A DNA stretch of 64,000 nucleotides from Clavibacter sp. VKM Ac-2873 (GTDB lineage Bacteria; Actinomycetota; Actinomycetes; Actinomycetales; Microbacteriaceae): assembly GCF_015351075.1 (NCBI RefSeq), contig NZ_JADKRS010000001.1, positions 744,001-808,000 on the forward strand, in the 5' to 3' direction. Below the pieces are notes generated by a model that saw only the letters and a list, made by a program, of their open reading frames with translations, had not been told where the DNA came from and did not search any database. Of this stretch, positions 1 through 9,336 are shown piece by piece; position 1 is the stretch's first letter; each line of letters begins with the position of its first letter. The position numbers and the translations under genes were made by a program.

Positions 1-511
1 GCAGGCGGTGCAGCACGAGGACGGCGCCTGCGCCCGCGATGACGGAGACGCCGACGGCGGCGACCTCGAACGACGCGCCCGTGACGACCTCCGCCGCGCG
101 GATGACGGCCGGGTACACCGGCATGAACGCCCAGGCGTTCTGCTGCACGTGGCCCGCCGCGTCCACCGGCAGCACGGACGGGTAGCCGCGCTGGAGGATC
201 GTGCGGTACCAGCCGGTGTCCCAGAAGGTCGCGTACTGCAGGAGCGACGGCAAGGCGGGGCCCCAGGGCGAGGCGATCTGGGTGCGCGCGGCGAGGAGCA
301 TGAGCGCCGTGGTCAGGAGGCGGCTCACCGCGTAGACCGCCAGCACGCGGATCCACCACGGGCCCCGCGACCACCACGGTGCGCTCTGCCCCGACGTCGG
401 GGACGCCGACGCGCGCGGTGCGGCGTCGGCGCCCGGTCCGTGCGCGACGGACGGCGGTGCGGCCTCGTCCGAGGGCGGGCGCGAGGACGGCGTCAGCGCG
501 CCGTCAGCCAC
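1..511 (-). CDS. Membrane mannosyltransferase-like protein, 3' part missing
   Basis: The gene runs off the left edge, so only about the first 170 residues are present. After a Pro/Ser/Ala-rich cytoplasmic stretch of about 45 residues there is a hydrophobic segment (WIRVLAVYAVSRLLTTALML), then a motif with FWDTGWYRTI and AFMPVYPAVIRA. This D-x-x-W-Y plus F-x-P-x-Y-P pattern is typical of PIG-V-like and other polyprenyl-phosphate-dependent mannosyltransferases (GT-C fold). I infer a multi-pass membrane enzyme that mannosylates lipids or surface glycans. The GTG start at 511 overlaps the dapE 3' end by 19 bases, so the two are probably cotranscribed. Substrate is unknown. Confidence 0.6.
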   Translation of the reverse strand, partial: MADGALTPSSRPPSDEAAPPSVAHGPGADAAPRASASPTSGQSAPWWSRGPWWIRVLAVYAVSRLLTTALMLLAARTQIASPWGPALPSLLQYATFWDTGWYRTILQRGYPSVLPVDAAGHVQQNAWAFMPVYPAVIRAAEVVTGASFEVAAVGVSVIAGAGAVLVLHRL

Positions 512-1590
512 GCCCGCAGCCCGCGCTCGCACGAGGTGATCTGGTCGACGTCGACGCGCTCGTCGTCGTGGTGGGCGAGGAGCGGATCCCCCGGGCCGTA
601 GTTCACGGCGGGGATGCCCAGCGCGCTGAATCGGGCGACGTCGGTCCAGCCGTACTTGGGGCGCGCCTCCCCGCCCACCGCCGCGAGGAAGGGCTGCGCG
701 ATCTCGGCGTCGAGGCCGGGGCGCGCGCCCTCCGCGAGGTCGACGACCGTCACCTCGAATCCGGGGAACAGGCTCGTGACGTGCTCCACGGCCTCGGCGC
801 CGGACCGGCTGGGGGCGAAGCGGTAGTTGACGTGGACCATGGCCTCGTCGGGGATGACGTTGCCCGCGATGCCGCCGGAGACCCCGACGGCGTTGAGGCC
901 CTCGCGGTAGACGAGGCCGTCGACCTCCACCTCGCGCGCCTCGTACGCGGCGAGGGTGTCGAGCACGGGGGCGATGCGGTGGATGGCGTTCTCGCCCACC
1001 CAGGAGCGGGCCGAGTGCGAGCGCTTCCCGAAGGCCCGGACCTCGACGCGCAGGTTGCCGTTGCAGCCGCCCTCGATCTCGGCCCGCGTCGGCTCGCCGA
1101 GGATCGCGAAGTCGCCCTCGAGCAGCTCCGGGCGGGTGCGGGCGAGGCGGCCGAGCCCGTTGAGGCTGTCGGAGACCTCCTCGTGGTCGTACCAGATCCA
1201 GGTGATGTCGTACGCGGGATCGACGAGCTCGGCGGCCAGCACGAGCTGCACGGCGACGCCCGCCTTCATGTCGACCGTGCCGCGGCCCCAGAGGTACTCG
1301 ACGCCGTCCTCGTGCTCGGTGCGCGTCGGCAGGTTGCGGTTGAGGGGCACGGTGTCGATGTGGCCGGCGATGACCACGCGGCGGTCGCGGCCGAGGTCCG
1401 TGCGGGCGACGATCGCGTCGCCGTCGCGCTCCAGCTCGAGGTGCGCGCAGCCGGCGAGCGCCCGCTCGATGGCGTCCGCGAGGGTGCCCTCGTCGCCGGA
1501 GACCGACTCGATGTCGCAGATGGCGCGGGTGACCTCCACGCTCCCCGCGGCGAGGTCGAGCTCGGGCACGGGAGGCGTGTCGGTCGGCAT
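493..1590 (-). CDS. dapE: Succinyl-diaminopimelate desuccinylase
   Basis: M20-family zinc amidohydrolase of the succinylase branch of lysine/meso-DAP synthesis; it releases succinate from N-succinyl-LL-DAP in the cytoplasm. Visible metal and catalytic motifs are GHIDTVP near residue 75, GRGTVDMKAG near 105, DHEEVSDSLNG near 135, GEPTRAEIEGG, and a C-terminal LLAHHDDERVDV. Length (365 aa) fits the family. I start at ATG 1590. Another ATG at 1599 would add three residues, but it lies inside a TAGGAT -10 box (1598-1603), so it would not be on a transcript starting at that promoter. It is divergent from dapD, which acts two steps earlier in the same pathway. Confidence 0.93.
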   Translation of the reverse strand: MPTDTPPVPELDLAAGSVEVTRAICDIESVSGDEGTLADAIERALAGCAHLELERDGDAIVARTDLGRDRRVVIAGHIDTVPLNRNLPTRTEHEDGVEYLWGRGTVDMKAGVAVQLVLAAELVDPAYDITWIWYDHEEVSDSLNGLGRLARTRPELLEGDFAILGEPTRAEIEGGCNGNLRVEVRAFGKRSHSARSWVGENAIHRIAPVLDTLAAYEAREVEVDGLVYREGLNAVGVSGGIAGNVIPDEAMVHVNYRFAPSRSGAEAVEHVTSLFPGFEVTVVDLAEGARPGLDAEIAQPFLAAVGGEARPKYGWTDVARFSALGIPAVNYGPGDPLLAHHDDERVDVDQITSCERGLRAWLTAR

Positions 1591-1597
1591 GCGGAAC

Positions 1598-1603
1598 ATC
1601 CTA
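1598..1603 (-). promoter_or_regulatory. -10 box of dapE
   Basis: TAGGAT on the minus strand lies 7 nt before ATG 1590 and overlaps the alternative ATG at 1599. Its position suggests a leaderless dapE mRNA. Confidence 0.5.
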
Positions 1604-1658
1604 GGTCGGCGCCGGGGCGCGGTCCTGGGGAGGACCCGGGACGGCCGTCGGCGATCGG

Positions 1659-1664
1659 TACGCT
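1659..1664 (+). promoter_or_regulatory. -10 box of dapD
   Basis: TACGCT lies exactly 6 nt before the dapD ATG and no Shine-Dalgarno sequence is visible, so transcription probably starts at the A of the start codon. Confidence 0.5.
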
Positions 1665-1670
1665 GGCCGC

Positions 1671-2657
1671 ATGGCCTCCCCCGCTTCGCCTCCGTCCACC
1701 GCGCCCGTCACCGGATCCGCCTGGGGCTACGGGCTCGCGACCGTCGCCTCCGACGGCACCGTGCTCGACACCTGGTTCCCCGCCCCCGAGCTCGGATCCC
1801 TGCCGGCCGGCCGCGACCGCTGGATCGCGCCGGCCTGGATCGAGGAGCTCGCGGTGGCCGACCCGCGCCGTGGCGTGACGGTCGACATCGTGACGGTCGA
1901 GATCGACCTGCAGGCGCCTCCCGCGACGACCCCCGACGCGTACCTGCGGCTGCACCTGCTCAGCCACCTGCTCGTGGCGCCGAACACGATCTCCCTCGAG
2001 GGGATCTTCGCGCAGCTCCCCATCGTCGTCTGGACCAACGCGGGGCCCGTGCACCCCGACGACTTCGACCGGCTGCGTCCGTCGCTCCAGCGGGCCGGCA
2101 TCGCCGCGCACGGCGTGGACAAGTTCCCGCGCCTGCTCGACTACGTCACGCCCGACCGCGTGCGCATCGCCGACGCCTCGCGCGTGCGGCTCGGCGCCCA
2201 CCTCGCGCCCGGCACGACGGTCATGCACGAGGGCTTCGTCAACTTCAACGCCGGCACGCTCGGCTCCTCGATGGTCGAGGGCCGGATCACGCAGGGCGTC
2301 GTCGTCGGCGACGGCTCGGACGTGGGCGGCGGCGCGTCCATCATGGGCACGCTCTCGGGCGGCGGCACGCAGCGCGTCGAGATCGGCGCGCGGGCGCTCC
2401 TCGGCGCGAACTCGGGCGTGGGCATCTCCATCGGCGACGACAGCGTCGTCGAGGCTGGCCTCTACGTGACGGCCGGCACCAAGGTGCGGCTCGCGGGCGA
2501 GGCGCCCCGCGCGGACGGGACCGTGCCGCAGGTGAAGGCCGTCGAGCTGTCCGGCCGGCCCGGGATCCTGTTCCGCCGCAACTCGCTCACGGGCGCCGTC
2601 GAGGCGGTGCCGCGGCAGGGCGGCGGGTCGATCCTCAACGACGCGCTGCACGCGTAG
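1671..2657 (+). CDS. dapD: Tetrahydrodipicolinate N-succinyltransferase (actinobacterial type)
   Basis: Transfers succinyl from succinyl-CoA to tetrahydrodipicolinate in lysine/DAP synthesis. The 328-residue protein has the layout of the actinobacterial DapD family: an N-terminal alpha/beta domain, then from about residue 165 a left-handed beta-helix of hexapeptide repeats (GTTVMHEGFVNFNAGTLG, GSDVGGGASIMGTLSGGG), and a C-terminal cap with LFRRNSLTGAVEAV. It is divergent from dapE, with about 80 bases between the start codons. The -10 box TACGCT, 6 nt before ATG, marks the start. Confidence 0.93.
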   Translation: MASPASPPSTAPVTGSAWGYGLATVASDGTVLDTWFPAPELGSLPAGRDRWIAPAWIEELAVADPRRGVTVDIVTVEIDLQAPPATTPDAYLRLHLLSHLLVAPNTISLEGIFAQLPIVVWTNAGPVHPDDFDRLRPSLQRAGIAAHGVDKFPRLLDYVTPDRVRIADASRVRLGAHLAPGTTVMHEGFVNFNAGTLGSSMVEGRITQGVVVGDGSDVGGGASIMGTLSGGGTQRVEIGARALLGANSGVGISIGDDSVVEAGLYVTAGTKVRLAGEAPRADGTVPQVKAVELSGRPGILFRRNSLTGAVEAVPRQGGGSILNDALHA

Positions 2658-2691
2658 CGCGGGCCGCGCAGTCCGCTCCGTCCGCTCCGGA

Positions 2692-2707
2692 GGCGCCGGC
2701 GGGCGCC
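2692..2707. terminator. Short hairpin between convergent dapD and PP2C gene
   Basis: GGCGCC, a 4-base loop and GGCGCC form a small symmetric stem in the 57-base gap between two converging genes. There is no T tract, so it is only a possible bidirectional terminator. Confidence 0.3.
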
Positions 2708-2714
2708 GTCCCGG

Positions 2715-3551
2715 TCAGCGGCGGAGGCCGAACCGACGCGGGGTCTCCGATGCGGCGGCGGGCGGATCGATCCGCAGCACGTCGACCACGATCGCCGTCA
2801 CGTTGTCGCGCCCGCCGTTCTCCAGCGCGTGCACCACGAGGTCGCGCACGGCGGTGGCCGCGTCGTCGGCGCGCAGCATGTGCCCGCGGATCTCGGCGTC
2901 GGACAGCTCCTTCGTCAGCCCGTCGGAGCAGACCAGCAGCCGCAGGCGCGCGGTCACGGGCAGCAGCCAGTAGTCCGCCTCGGCGGCGTCGCCGACGCCG
3001 ACGGCGCGCGTGATGATGTTGCCGTCCGGGTGCCGGTCGGCCTGCGCGCGCGTGATGCGGCCCGCGTCCACCATCTCCTGCACGACGGAGTGGTCGACGG
3101 TGACCTGCTCGAGCACGTCGCCGCGGAGCTGGTAGACGCGCGAGTCGCCGACGTTGAAGACCGCCCAGTACGGGCGGTCGGACACCAGGGTGAGGCACGC
3201 GCCCGTGACGGTCGTGCCCGCGTGGAGCTCGAGGTCGCCCGTCTCCTCCCGGATGTCGTCGACGGCCAGGTCGAGGGCCGGCTCCAGGCCCTCGGGATCC
3301 GCGAACCCGGACTCGGCGCGCTCCCGCTCCTCGGCGAGGCGGCGGATGACGGCGTCGCTGGCCACGTCGCCCGCGGCGTGCCCCCCCATGCCGTCCGCGA
3401 CGGCGAAGTACGGGACGGCCGCCAGCACGCTGTCCTCGTTGTGGTCGCGGCGGAGGCCGCGGTCCGTCATGGACGCCCAGCCGAGCACGAGCGTCCGGCC
3501 GTCGGGCAGGGCGAGGGAGGTCTCCGGGACGTCCGCTCCGATGGCGGTCAT
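2715..3551 (-). CDS. PP2C-type serine/threonine protein phosphatase
   Basis: Mn/Mg-dependent phosphatase that should reverse Ser/Thr kinase signalling in the cytoplasm. All PP2C motifs are visible in 278 residues: DRGLRRDHNEDS near 35, VADGMGGHAAGDVAS near 52, NVGDSRVYQL, TVDHSVVQEMVDAG, VCSDGLTKELSD and ENGGRDNVTAIVVDV near the end. No membrane helix is seen, unlike mycobacterial PstP. Its ATG overlaps the stop of the FHA gene (ATGA), so the two are translationally coupled. No kinase gene is present in the window. Confidence 0.92.
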   Translation of the reverse strand: MTAIGADVPETSLALPDGRTLVLGWASMTDRGLRRDHNEDSVLAAVPYFAVADGMGGHAAGDVASDAVIRRLAEERERAESGFADPEGLEPALDLAVDDIREETGDLELHAGTTVTGACLTLVSDRPYWAVFNVGDSRVYQLRGDVLEQVTVDHSVVQEMVDAGRITRAQADRHPDGNIITRAVGVGDAAEADYWLLPVTARLRLLVCSDGLTKELSDAEIRGHMLRADDAATAVRDLVVHALENGGRDNVTAIVVDVLRIDPPAAASETPRRFGLRR

Positions 3552-4621
3552 CGGGCGGACAGGATCTCGAGGACGACGCCGTCGCCGATGTCGATGCGCG
3601 TGCCGGGCACGACCACGAGCGACTCCCCGGGTCGGAGCACGAGGCGCTCGGCCCCGGGCGCGAGCACGGCGGTGCCGTTCGTGGAGTCGAGGTCGCTGAC
3701 CACGACGACGCCCGATTCCTGCCGGAGCCCGAGGTGCGTGCCGGAGATCTCGCCGAGCGGGGACGGCACGGCCACGAGCCGCGGCGCGAGGCCCCGGACG
3801 ACACGCGGCGGCCGGGGTCGGCGCCCGACGATGGCGGGGGCGTCGAGCGGGATACGCTCGGGGGCGTCCGCGTCCACGTGCGGCGTGCCGTCGCGCAGGA
3901 CGCGGAACGCGTGGACGACGCGCGGGGCGGCATCGTCCTCGACCGCGGACGGCATGGCCGGCATGGCGACGGTGGGCACGCCGGCCGAACCGGCGCGGGC
4001 GGCGTCGGCTCCGCGCGGATCCGCCGGCGTCGGCGCATGACGGGGACCGTCGTCCTCGCCCTGCGGGGCCCCCGCGCCGTCCGGCCCGTCGAGGACGGTG
4101 GCGACGAGTGCCGGGTCCACGGGCGCCGCGTGGTCGAGGCGCCATCCCACGGCGTCGGCGGCGACGACGCCCGCCCGGAGCGGAAGGCCGTCCGCCGGCG
4201 TCGCGGCCGTGTCGTGGCCGGCGTCGGCGCGCCCGGCCCGGTACGCCCGCACCCGGTCGAGGGTGGCGAGGTAGAAGGGCTGGGCCTGCCGCGCGTCGAC
4301 CCGGCGGGGATCCCCGACCCCGTCGACGTCGGCGTCCACGACGGCATCGCCCCGCAGCACGACTTGGAGGCGGGCGCCCCGCGTCCCGGTGGCCTCGTGC
4401 ACGATCACGGCGAAGGACGCGACCTCGTCGGGGCCCCGCAGCGGCAGGGCGCCGACGAGCGCCTCCGCCGTGACGGCCGGATCCGCGACCGCGCGCCAGA
4501 GGTCCTCCACGACCCGCCTGGGCGCGCCCGCGGGCAGGAGGACGACGGCGTGGGGCGTCACGACCGCGATGCCGGCCGATCCCGGGCCGGCGGGGGAGGA
4601 ACGGTGGGAGCCCTCGCTCAC
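3548..4621 (-). CDS. FHA-domain protein with novel N-terminal region
   Basis: The C-terminal ~95 residues form a forkhead-associated domain that should bind phosphothreonine peptides. They begin at IVGRRPR and contain the DLDSTNGTAVL motif, with a final IDIGDGVVLEI strand. The first ~180 residues contain mixed alpha/beta sequence (IAVVTPHAVVLLPAGAPRR, VASFAVIVHEATGTRGARL) that I do not recognise, followed by an Ala/Asp/Pro-rich linker. Upstream on the minus strand a TAGGAT box at 4700-4705 may be the promoter. Coupling to the PP2C gene suggests a phospho-signalling pair in which this protein is adaptor or substrate. Confidence 0.85.
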   Translation of the reverse strand: MSEGSHRSSPAGPGSAGIAVVTPHAVVLLPAGAPRRVVEDLWRAVADPAVTAEALVGALPLRGPDEVASFAVIVHEATGTRGARLQVVLRGDAVVDADVDGVGDPRRVDARQAQPFYLATLDRVRAYRAGRADAGHDTAATPADGLPLRAGVVAADAVGWRLDHAAPVDPALVATVLDGPDGAGAPQGEDDGPRHAPTPADPRGADAARAGSAGVPTVAMPAMPSAVEDDAAPRVVHAFRVLRDGTPHVDADAPERIPLDAPAIVGRRPRPPRVVRGLAPRLVAVPSPLGEISGTHLGLRQESGVVVVSDLDSTNGTAVLAPGAERLVLRPGESLVVVPGTRIDIGDGVVLEILSAR

Positions 4622-4699
4622 GTCATCGGCTCCATCGAGGGTCGGCGCCCGGTCGGGCGGTCGGCGCCGGGCCTCGGGCGGCCGGACGCGCTGACGGCG

Positions 4700-4705
4700 A
4701 TCCTA
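4700..4705 (-). promoter_or_regulatory. Candidate -10 box of the FHA-PP2C operon
   Basis: TAGGAT on the minus strand about 80 nt upstream of the FHA start. No clear -35 box is seen. Confidence 0.3.
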
Positions 4706-4851
4706 TCGCGCGGGCGCGCCCGGGCCGAGGGGTGCGCGGTCCGTCGGACAGCGGGCCCGCCGCGGGTCGTGGAGGGGCATCCGGACCGTCGGGGTGGACG
4801 GTCGCCGCGGATCCGGTTGCCCGGTCCCCGCCGGACTGCCATGCTCGGACG

Positions 4852-5331
4852 ATGAGCACGCCGCAGCGCCCCTCCGCCCGCGGGCTCCCCGTCGACGCGA
4901 TCTCCCGCTCCATCGTGGACCAGCTGCGGGAGGACGGGCGCCGGTCGTACGCCGAGATCGGCAAGGCGGTGGGCCTCAGCGAGGCCGCCGTCCGGCAGCG
5001 CGTGCAGAAGCTCACCGACGCCGGCGTGATCCGCATCGTCGCGCTCACCGACCCTCAGCAGCTGGGGCTCACCCGGCAGGCGATGATCGGCGTCACCGTG
5101 AGCGGGGACGTGCGCGTGGTCGCGGACGCCCTCGCGGCCATCCCCGCGGTCGACTACGTGGTGATGACGGCGGGCACGTTCGACCTCCTCGCGGAGGTGG
5201 TCTGCGAGGACGACGAGGAGCTCGTGGAGCTGCTCAACGCGCGGATCCGCGCACTGGACGGCGTCGTGAGCACGGAGACGTTCGTGTACCTCAAGGTCCA
5301 CACCCAGGACGGGCACGGGCGCTCCCGGTGA
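4852..5331 (+). CDS. Lrp/AsnC-family transcriptional regulator
   Basis: A 159-residue protein with the two Lrp domains: an N-terminal winged helix-turn-helix (DQLREDGRRSYAEIGKAVGLSEAAVRQRVQKLTDAGVI cut here at its ends, residues ~20-60) and a C-terminal RAM effector domain (residues ~75-150). Family members are octamers or dimers that respond to an amino acid. No ligand can be assigned from the sequence. It starts at ATG 4852, 6 nt after a CATGCT -10-like box. It precedes ogt by 106 bases on the same strand, but a separate -10 box before ogt argues against one transcript. Confidence 0.88.
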   Translation: MSTPQRPSARGLPVDAISRSIVDQLREDGRRSYAEIGKAVGLSEAAVRQRVQKLTDAGVIRIVALTDPQQLGLTRQAMIGVTVSGDVRVVADALAAIPAVDYVVMTAGTFDLLAEVVCEDDEELVELLNARIRALDGVVSTETFVYLKVHTQDGHGRSR

Positions 5332-5425
5332 CGGCGGCGCGCTCCTCCGCCTCCTCCCCCGGCCGCGCCCCGCACGGGCCCTCCCCTGACCGGGACGCCG
5401 CAGGGCCGCTCCCCACGACCCGTCG

Positions 5426-5431
5426 TACCTT
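5426..5431 (+). promoter_or_regulatory. -10 box of ogt
   Basis: TACCTT sits 6 nt before the ogt ATG, the recurring leaderless geometry of this window. Confidence 0.45.
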
Positions 5432-5437
5432 CGCCGC

Positions 5438-6064
5438 ATGATCCCCGTCTCCGCTCCCGCTCCCGCTGCCGCTCTCGCGCGTCGACCCGCTCACCCGTCC
5501 CCGCATCGGCGCCCCGGATCCCCTGGGCCCGAGGCCCATCCGACGCGTCCGCTCCCGCCCGCCCCGGGCCTCCTGCCCGCCGGCGCCGCGCTCCTGCGGA
5601 TGGCGTCCCCCGTCGGCCGCCTGGAGCTCGTGGCCGAGGGCGACCGGGTCGTCTCCCTCTCGATCGCGACCGCGGGCGCCCTGCCACTCGACCACCTGGA
5701 CGACCGTCCGAGCCCCGTGCTCGCCGAGGCCGCACGGCAGCTGGACGAGCACTTCGCCGGTCGCCGCACGTCGTTCGACGTCCCGGTGCGGCTCACGGGG
5801 ACGCCGTTCCAGGTCGCGGTCTGGGAGGCGCTCAGCCGCGTGCCCCACGGCGGCGTCACCACGTACGGCACCCTCGCGCACGCGGCGGGTCGTCCGGGTG
5901 GAGCGCGCGCGGTCGGCGGCGCCGTCGGGGCGAACCGGCTCTGCATCCTCATCCCCTGCCATCGCGTGCTCGGCTCCGACGGGCGGGTCACGGGCTTCAG
6001 CGCGGGCGACGGGGTCGCCACCAAGGTCCGCCTGCTCGCGCTCGAGGGCTCGGTGCTGTCGTGA
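5438..6064 (+). CDS. ogt: Methylated-DNA--protein-cysteine S-methyltransferase
   Basis: Suicide repair enzyme that takes the alkyl group from O6-alkylguanine onto its own cysteine. The active-site motif IPCHRVLG is near residue 170, and the preceding helix TPFQVAVWEALSRVPHG and winged helix VTTYGTLAHAAG are typical. The first ~48 residues are Pro/Ala/His-rich and unlike the family. A later ATG (5601, MASPVGRLELV) would give the usual ~155-residue protein. I keep the longer form because a -10 box lies 6 nt before it. The stop overlaps the tag start (GTGA), making a DNA-alkylation repair operon. Confidence 0.88.
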   Translation: MIPVSAPAPAAALARRPAHPSPHRRPGSPGPEAHPTRPLPPAPGLLPAGAALLRMASPVGRLELVAEGDRVVSLSIATAGALPLDHLDDRPSPVLAEAARQLDEHFAGRRTSFDVPVRLTGTPFQVAVWEALSRVPHGGVTTYGTLAHAAGRPGGARAVGGAVGANRLCILIPCHRVLGSDGRVTGFSAGDGVATKVRLLALEGSVLS

Positions 6065-6654
6065 CGCGGCCCTCCCTCGTGCGCGGCGAGGACGGCCTCG
6101 CGCGCTGCGCCTGGTCCGCGGCCGACCCGGAGTACCGCAGGTACCACGACGAGGAGTGGGGCCGCCCGCTGCACGGCGACCGTCCGCTGTTCGAGAAGCT
6201 GTGCCTCGAGGGGTTCCAGGCGGGGCTGTCCTGGATCACCATCCTCCGCAAGCGCCCGCGCTTCCGCGAGGTCTTCCACGGCTTCGACGTCGACGCCGTC
6301 GCCGCCATGGACGAGGACGACGTCGAGCGGCTCATGGGCGACGCCGGCATCATCCGCAACCGCGCCAAGATCCTGGCGGCCGCCGGCAACGCGCGCGCCG
6401 TGCGGGCCCTCCTGGACGAGCACGGGGAGGGAGCGCTCGACCGCCTGGTCTGGGCGCACGCCTCGGATCCCCGGGTCCGCCCCCGGCCGACCACGGCCGA
6501 CGAGATCCCCGCCGTCACGCCGGAGTCCACCGCGCTCAGCCGGGAGCTGAAGGCGCGCGGCCTCCGCTTCGTGGGCCCCACCACCGTGTACGCGCTCATG
6601 CAGTCATCGGGGCTCGTCGACGACCACGTCGTCGGCTGCCATCGGGCCGCCTGA
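6061..6654 (+). CDS. tag: DNA-3-methyladenine glycosylase I
   Basis: Base-excision repair glycosylase that removes 3-methyladenine. The start region RCAWSAADPEYRRYHDEEWG followed by LFEKLCLEGFQAGLSWITIL is the Tag signature, including the Glu of the base-binding pocket. The zinc-ligand-type Cys/His are at residue ~15 and in the C-terminal DDHVVGCHRA. Length (197 aa) is normal for the family. It starts with GTG inside the ogt stop (GTGA), so translation is coupled to direct reversal by Ogt. Confidence 0.92.
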   Translation: MTRPSLVRGEDGLARCAWSAADPEYRRYHDEEWGRPLHGDRPLFEKLCLEGFQAGLSWITILRKRPRFREVFHGFDVDAVAAMDEDDVERLMGDAGIIRNRAKILAAAGNARAVRALLDEHGEGALDRLVWAHASDPRVRPRPTTADEIPAVTPESTALSRELKARGLRFVGPTTVYALMQSSGLVDDHVVGCHRAA

Positions 6655-6679
6655 CCCGCCGTCGGCGCCTGCGCCTGCG

Positions 6680-7435
6680 TCAGTGCGGTGCGGCGACCAG
6701 GACGAGCTCGCCGGCGCCTCCGCGCGTCAACTCGATGCCCGCGTCGTCGGCCCAGTCCAGGAGCTCCTCCACGGATCCGAGGTCGCGCCCGGCGAGGATC
6801 AGCGCCCGCACGAGCTCGCCCTTCGCCTTCTTGTTGAAGTGGTTGAGCGCGCGCACGGTGCCGTCGGCGCCGCGGGCGACCACGCGCACCACGGCGGAGT
6901 CCGCGTGGCCCGGTCGCGGCCCGAGGGCCGCGTACCCCTCGGAACGCAGGTCGAGGACGAGGCCGGGGATCCCCTCGAGCACCCGGCGCACCGAGGAGGC
7001 CCAGTGCGCCTTCATCTTCAGGCCCGGCAGGCGGCTGTCGTGCGAGAGCCGGTAGGCGGGGATCGGGTCGGTCGCCCGGACGGGTCCGAGGAGCGCGGAG
7101 TGCACGGCGACGTGACGACCGGCGAACGCGATCTGCGCCGCGTCCAGGGAGTCGGCGCCGATCGGGTCGTAGAGCACGCCCGTGTAGCGGCGGAGCGCCG
7201 GCATGGTCGGCGAGGACTCGAGCAGGCGGTTCCGCTCCACCTCGGCCGACTGGCGCGGACCGAGCTTGAGGGCGCGTGCGGCGGCGTCGGGATCCCGGGC
7301 GAGGTCCGCGACGGCCCGCACGACCGTGCGGCGTTCCCCCGTCAGCTCCGGGAACGCGAGGAGGCCGAGATCGAGACGCGATCCCTCCGTCCCGCCGTCG
7401 CGCTTCGTCTCGGACGGGGGCAGCAGGACGAGCAC
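6680..7435 (-). CDS. yaaA: YaaA/DUF328 peroxide-stress protein
   Basis: The protein begins with the YaaA hallmark LVLLPPSETKRDGG and later has GVLYDPIGADSLDAAQI and LNHFNKKAKGELVRAL, all characteristic of the family. E. coli YaaA limits free iron and oxidative DNA damage under peroxide stress; the biochemical activity is not settled. I start at GTG 7435, which gives 251 residues and has GGAGG about 5 nt upstream; the frame is open further upstream but that part is not conserved-looking. It lies downstream of the ATP synthase operon, separated by a strong hairpin. Confidence 0.88.
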   Translation of the reverse strand: MLVLLPPSETKRDGGTEGSRLDLGLLAFPELTGERRTVVRAVADLARDPDAAARALKLGPRQSAEVERNRLLESSPTMPALRRYTGVLYDPIGADSLDAAQIAFAGRHVAVHSALLGPVRATDPIPAYRLSHDSRLPGLKMKAHWASSVRRVLEGIPGLVLDLRSEGYAALGPRPGHADSAVVRVVARGADGTVRALNHFNKKAKGELVRALILAGRDLGSVEELLDWADDAGIELTRGGAGELVLVAAPH

Positions 7436-7519
7436 GGGACCTCCGGGATCGGGTGACCGGGAAAGGACAGGACGGGGGCCGGACAGGACGGACGAGCGCA
7501 AGCGCGCAGGCGGACGCAC

Positions 7520-7555
7520 GACGGCGGACGGCCCCCGAAGGGACCGCCCGCCGTC
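7520..7555 (-). terminator. Terminator of the ATP synthase operon
   Basis: Arms GACGGCGG (7520-7527) and CCGCCGTC (7548-7555) with further inner pairing make a long GC-rich hairpin just downstream of atpC. There is no T tract, as is common in high-GC actinobacteria. Confidence 0.55.
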
Positions 7556-7569
7556 GGACCGACGTGATG

Positions 7570-7839
7570 CTACGCGACCAGTGCGGCCTTGCGCGCGACC
7601 ACGGTGACGTTGTCGTTCTCCACCGAGAGGAAGCCCTCGTCGGCATCGGCCGTGATCACGGCGCCGCCGTCCTGCGTGATGCGGACGTTGCCGGTCGCGA
7701 GGATCGCCAGCAGGGGCTCGTGACCGGCCAGGATGCCGATCTCGCCCTCGCTGGTGCGCGCGACGACCATGGAGGCCTGGCCGGACCAGACCTGCTGGTC
7801 GGCCGAGACCACGGTCACCGTGAGATCAGCGCGGGCCAT
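7570..7839 (-). CDS. atpC: ATP synthase F1 epsilon subunit, short form
   Basis: Central-stalk subunit of F1Fo ATP synthase. The 89 residues comprise only the N-terminal beta-sandwich (LTVTVVSADQQVWSGQASMV, EGEIGILAGHEPLLAIL). The C-terminal pair of helices that in most bacteria inhibits ATP hydrolysis is absent, since the usual length is about 120-140 residues. The gene ends normally at a stop, with no sign of a frameshift in the following bases. It is last in the operon, one base after the atpD stop. Confidence 0.93.
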   Translation of the reverse strand: MARADLTVTVVSADQQVWSGQASMVVARTSEGEIGILAGHEPLLAILATGNVRITQDGGAVITADADEGFLSVENDNVTVVARKAALVA

Positions 7840-7840
7840 G

Positions 7841-9316
<1,476 letters not shown>

Positions 9317-9336
9317 TCATTCGTGGAGCAGGAGTG

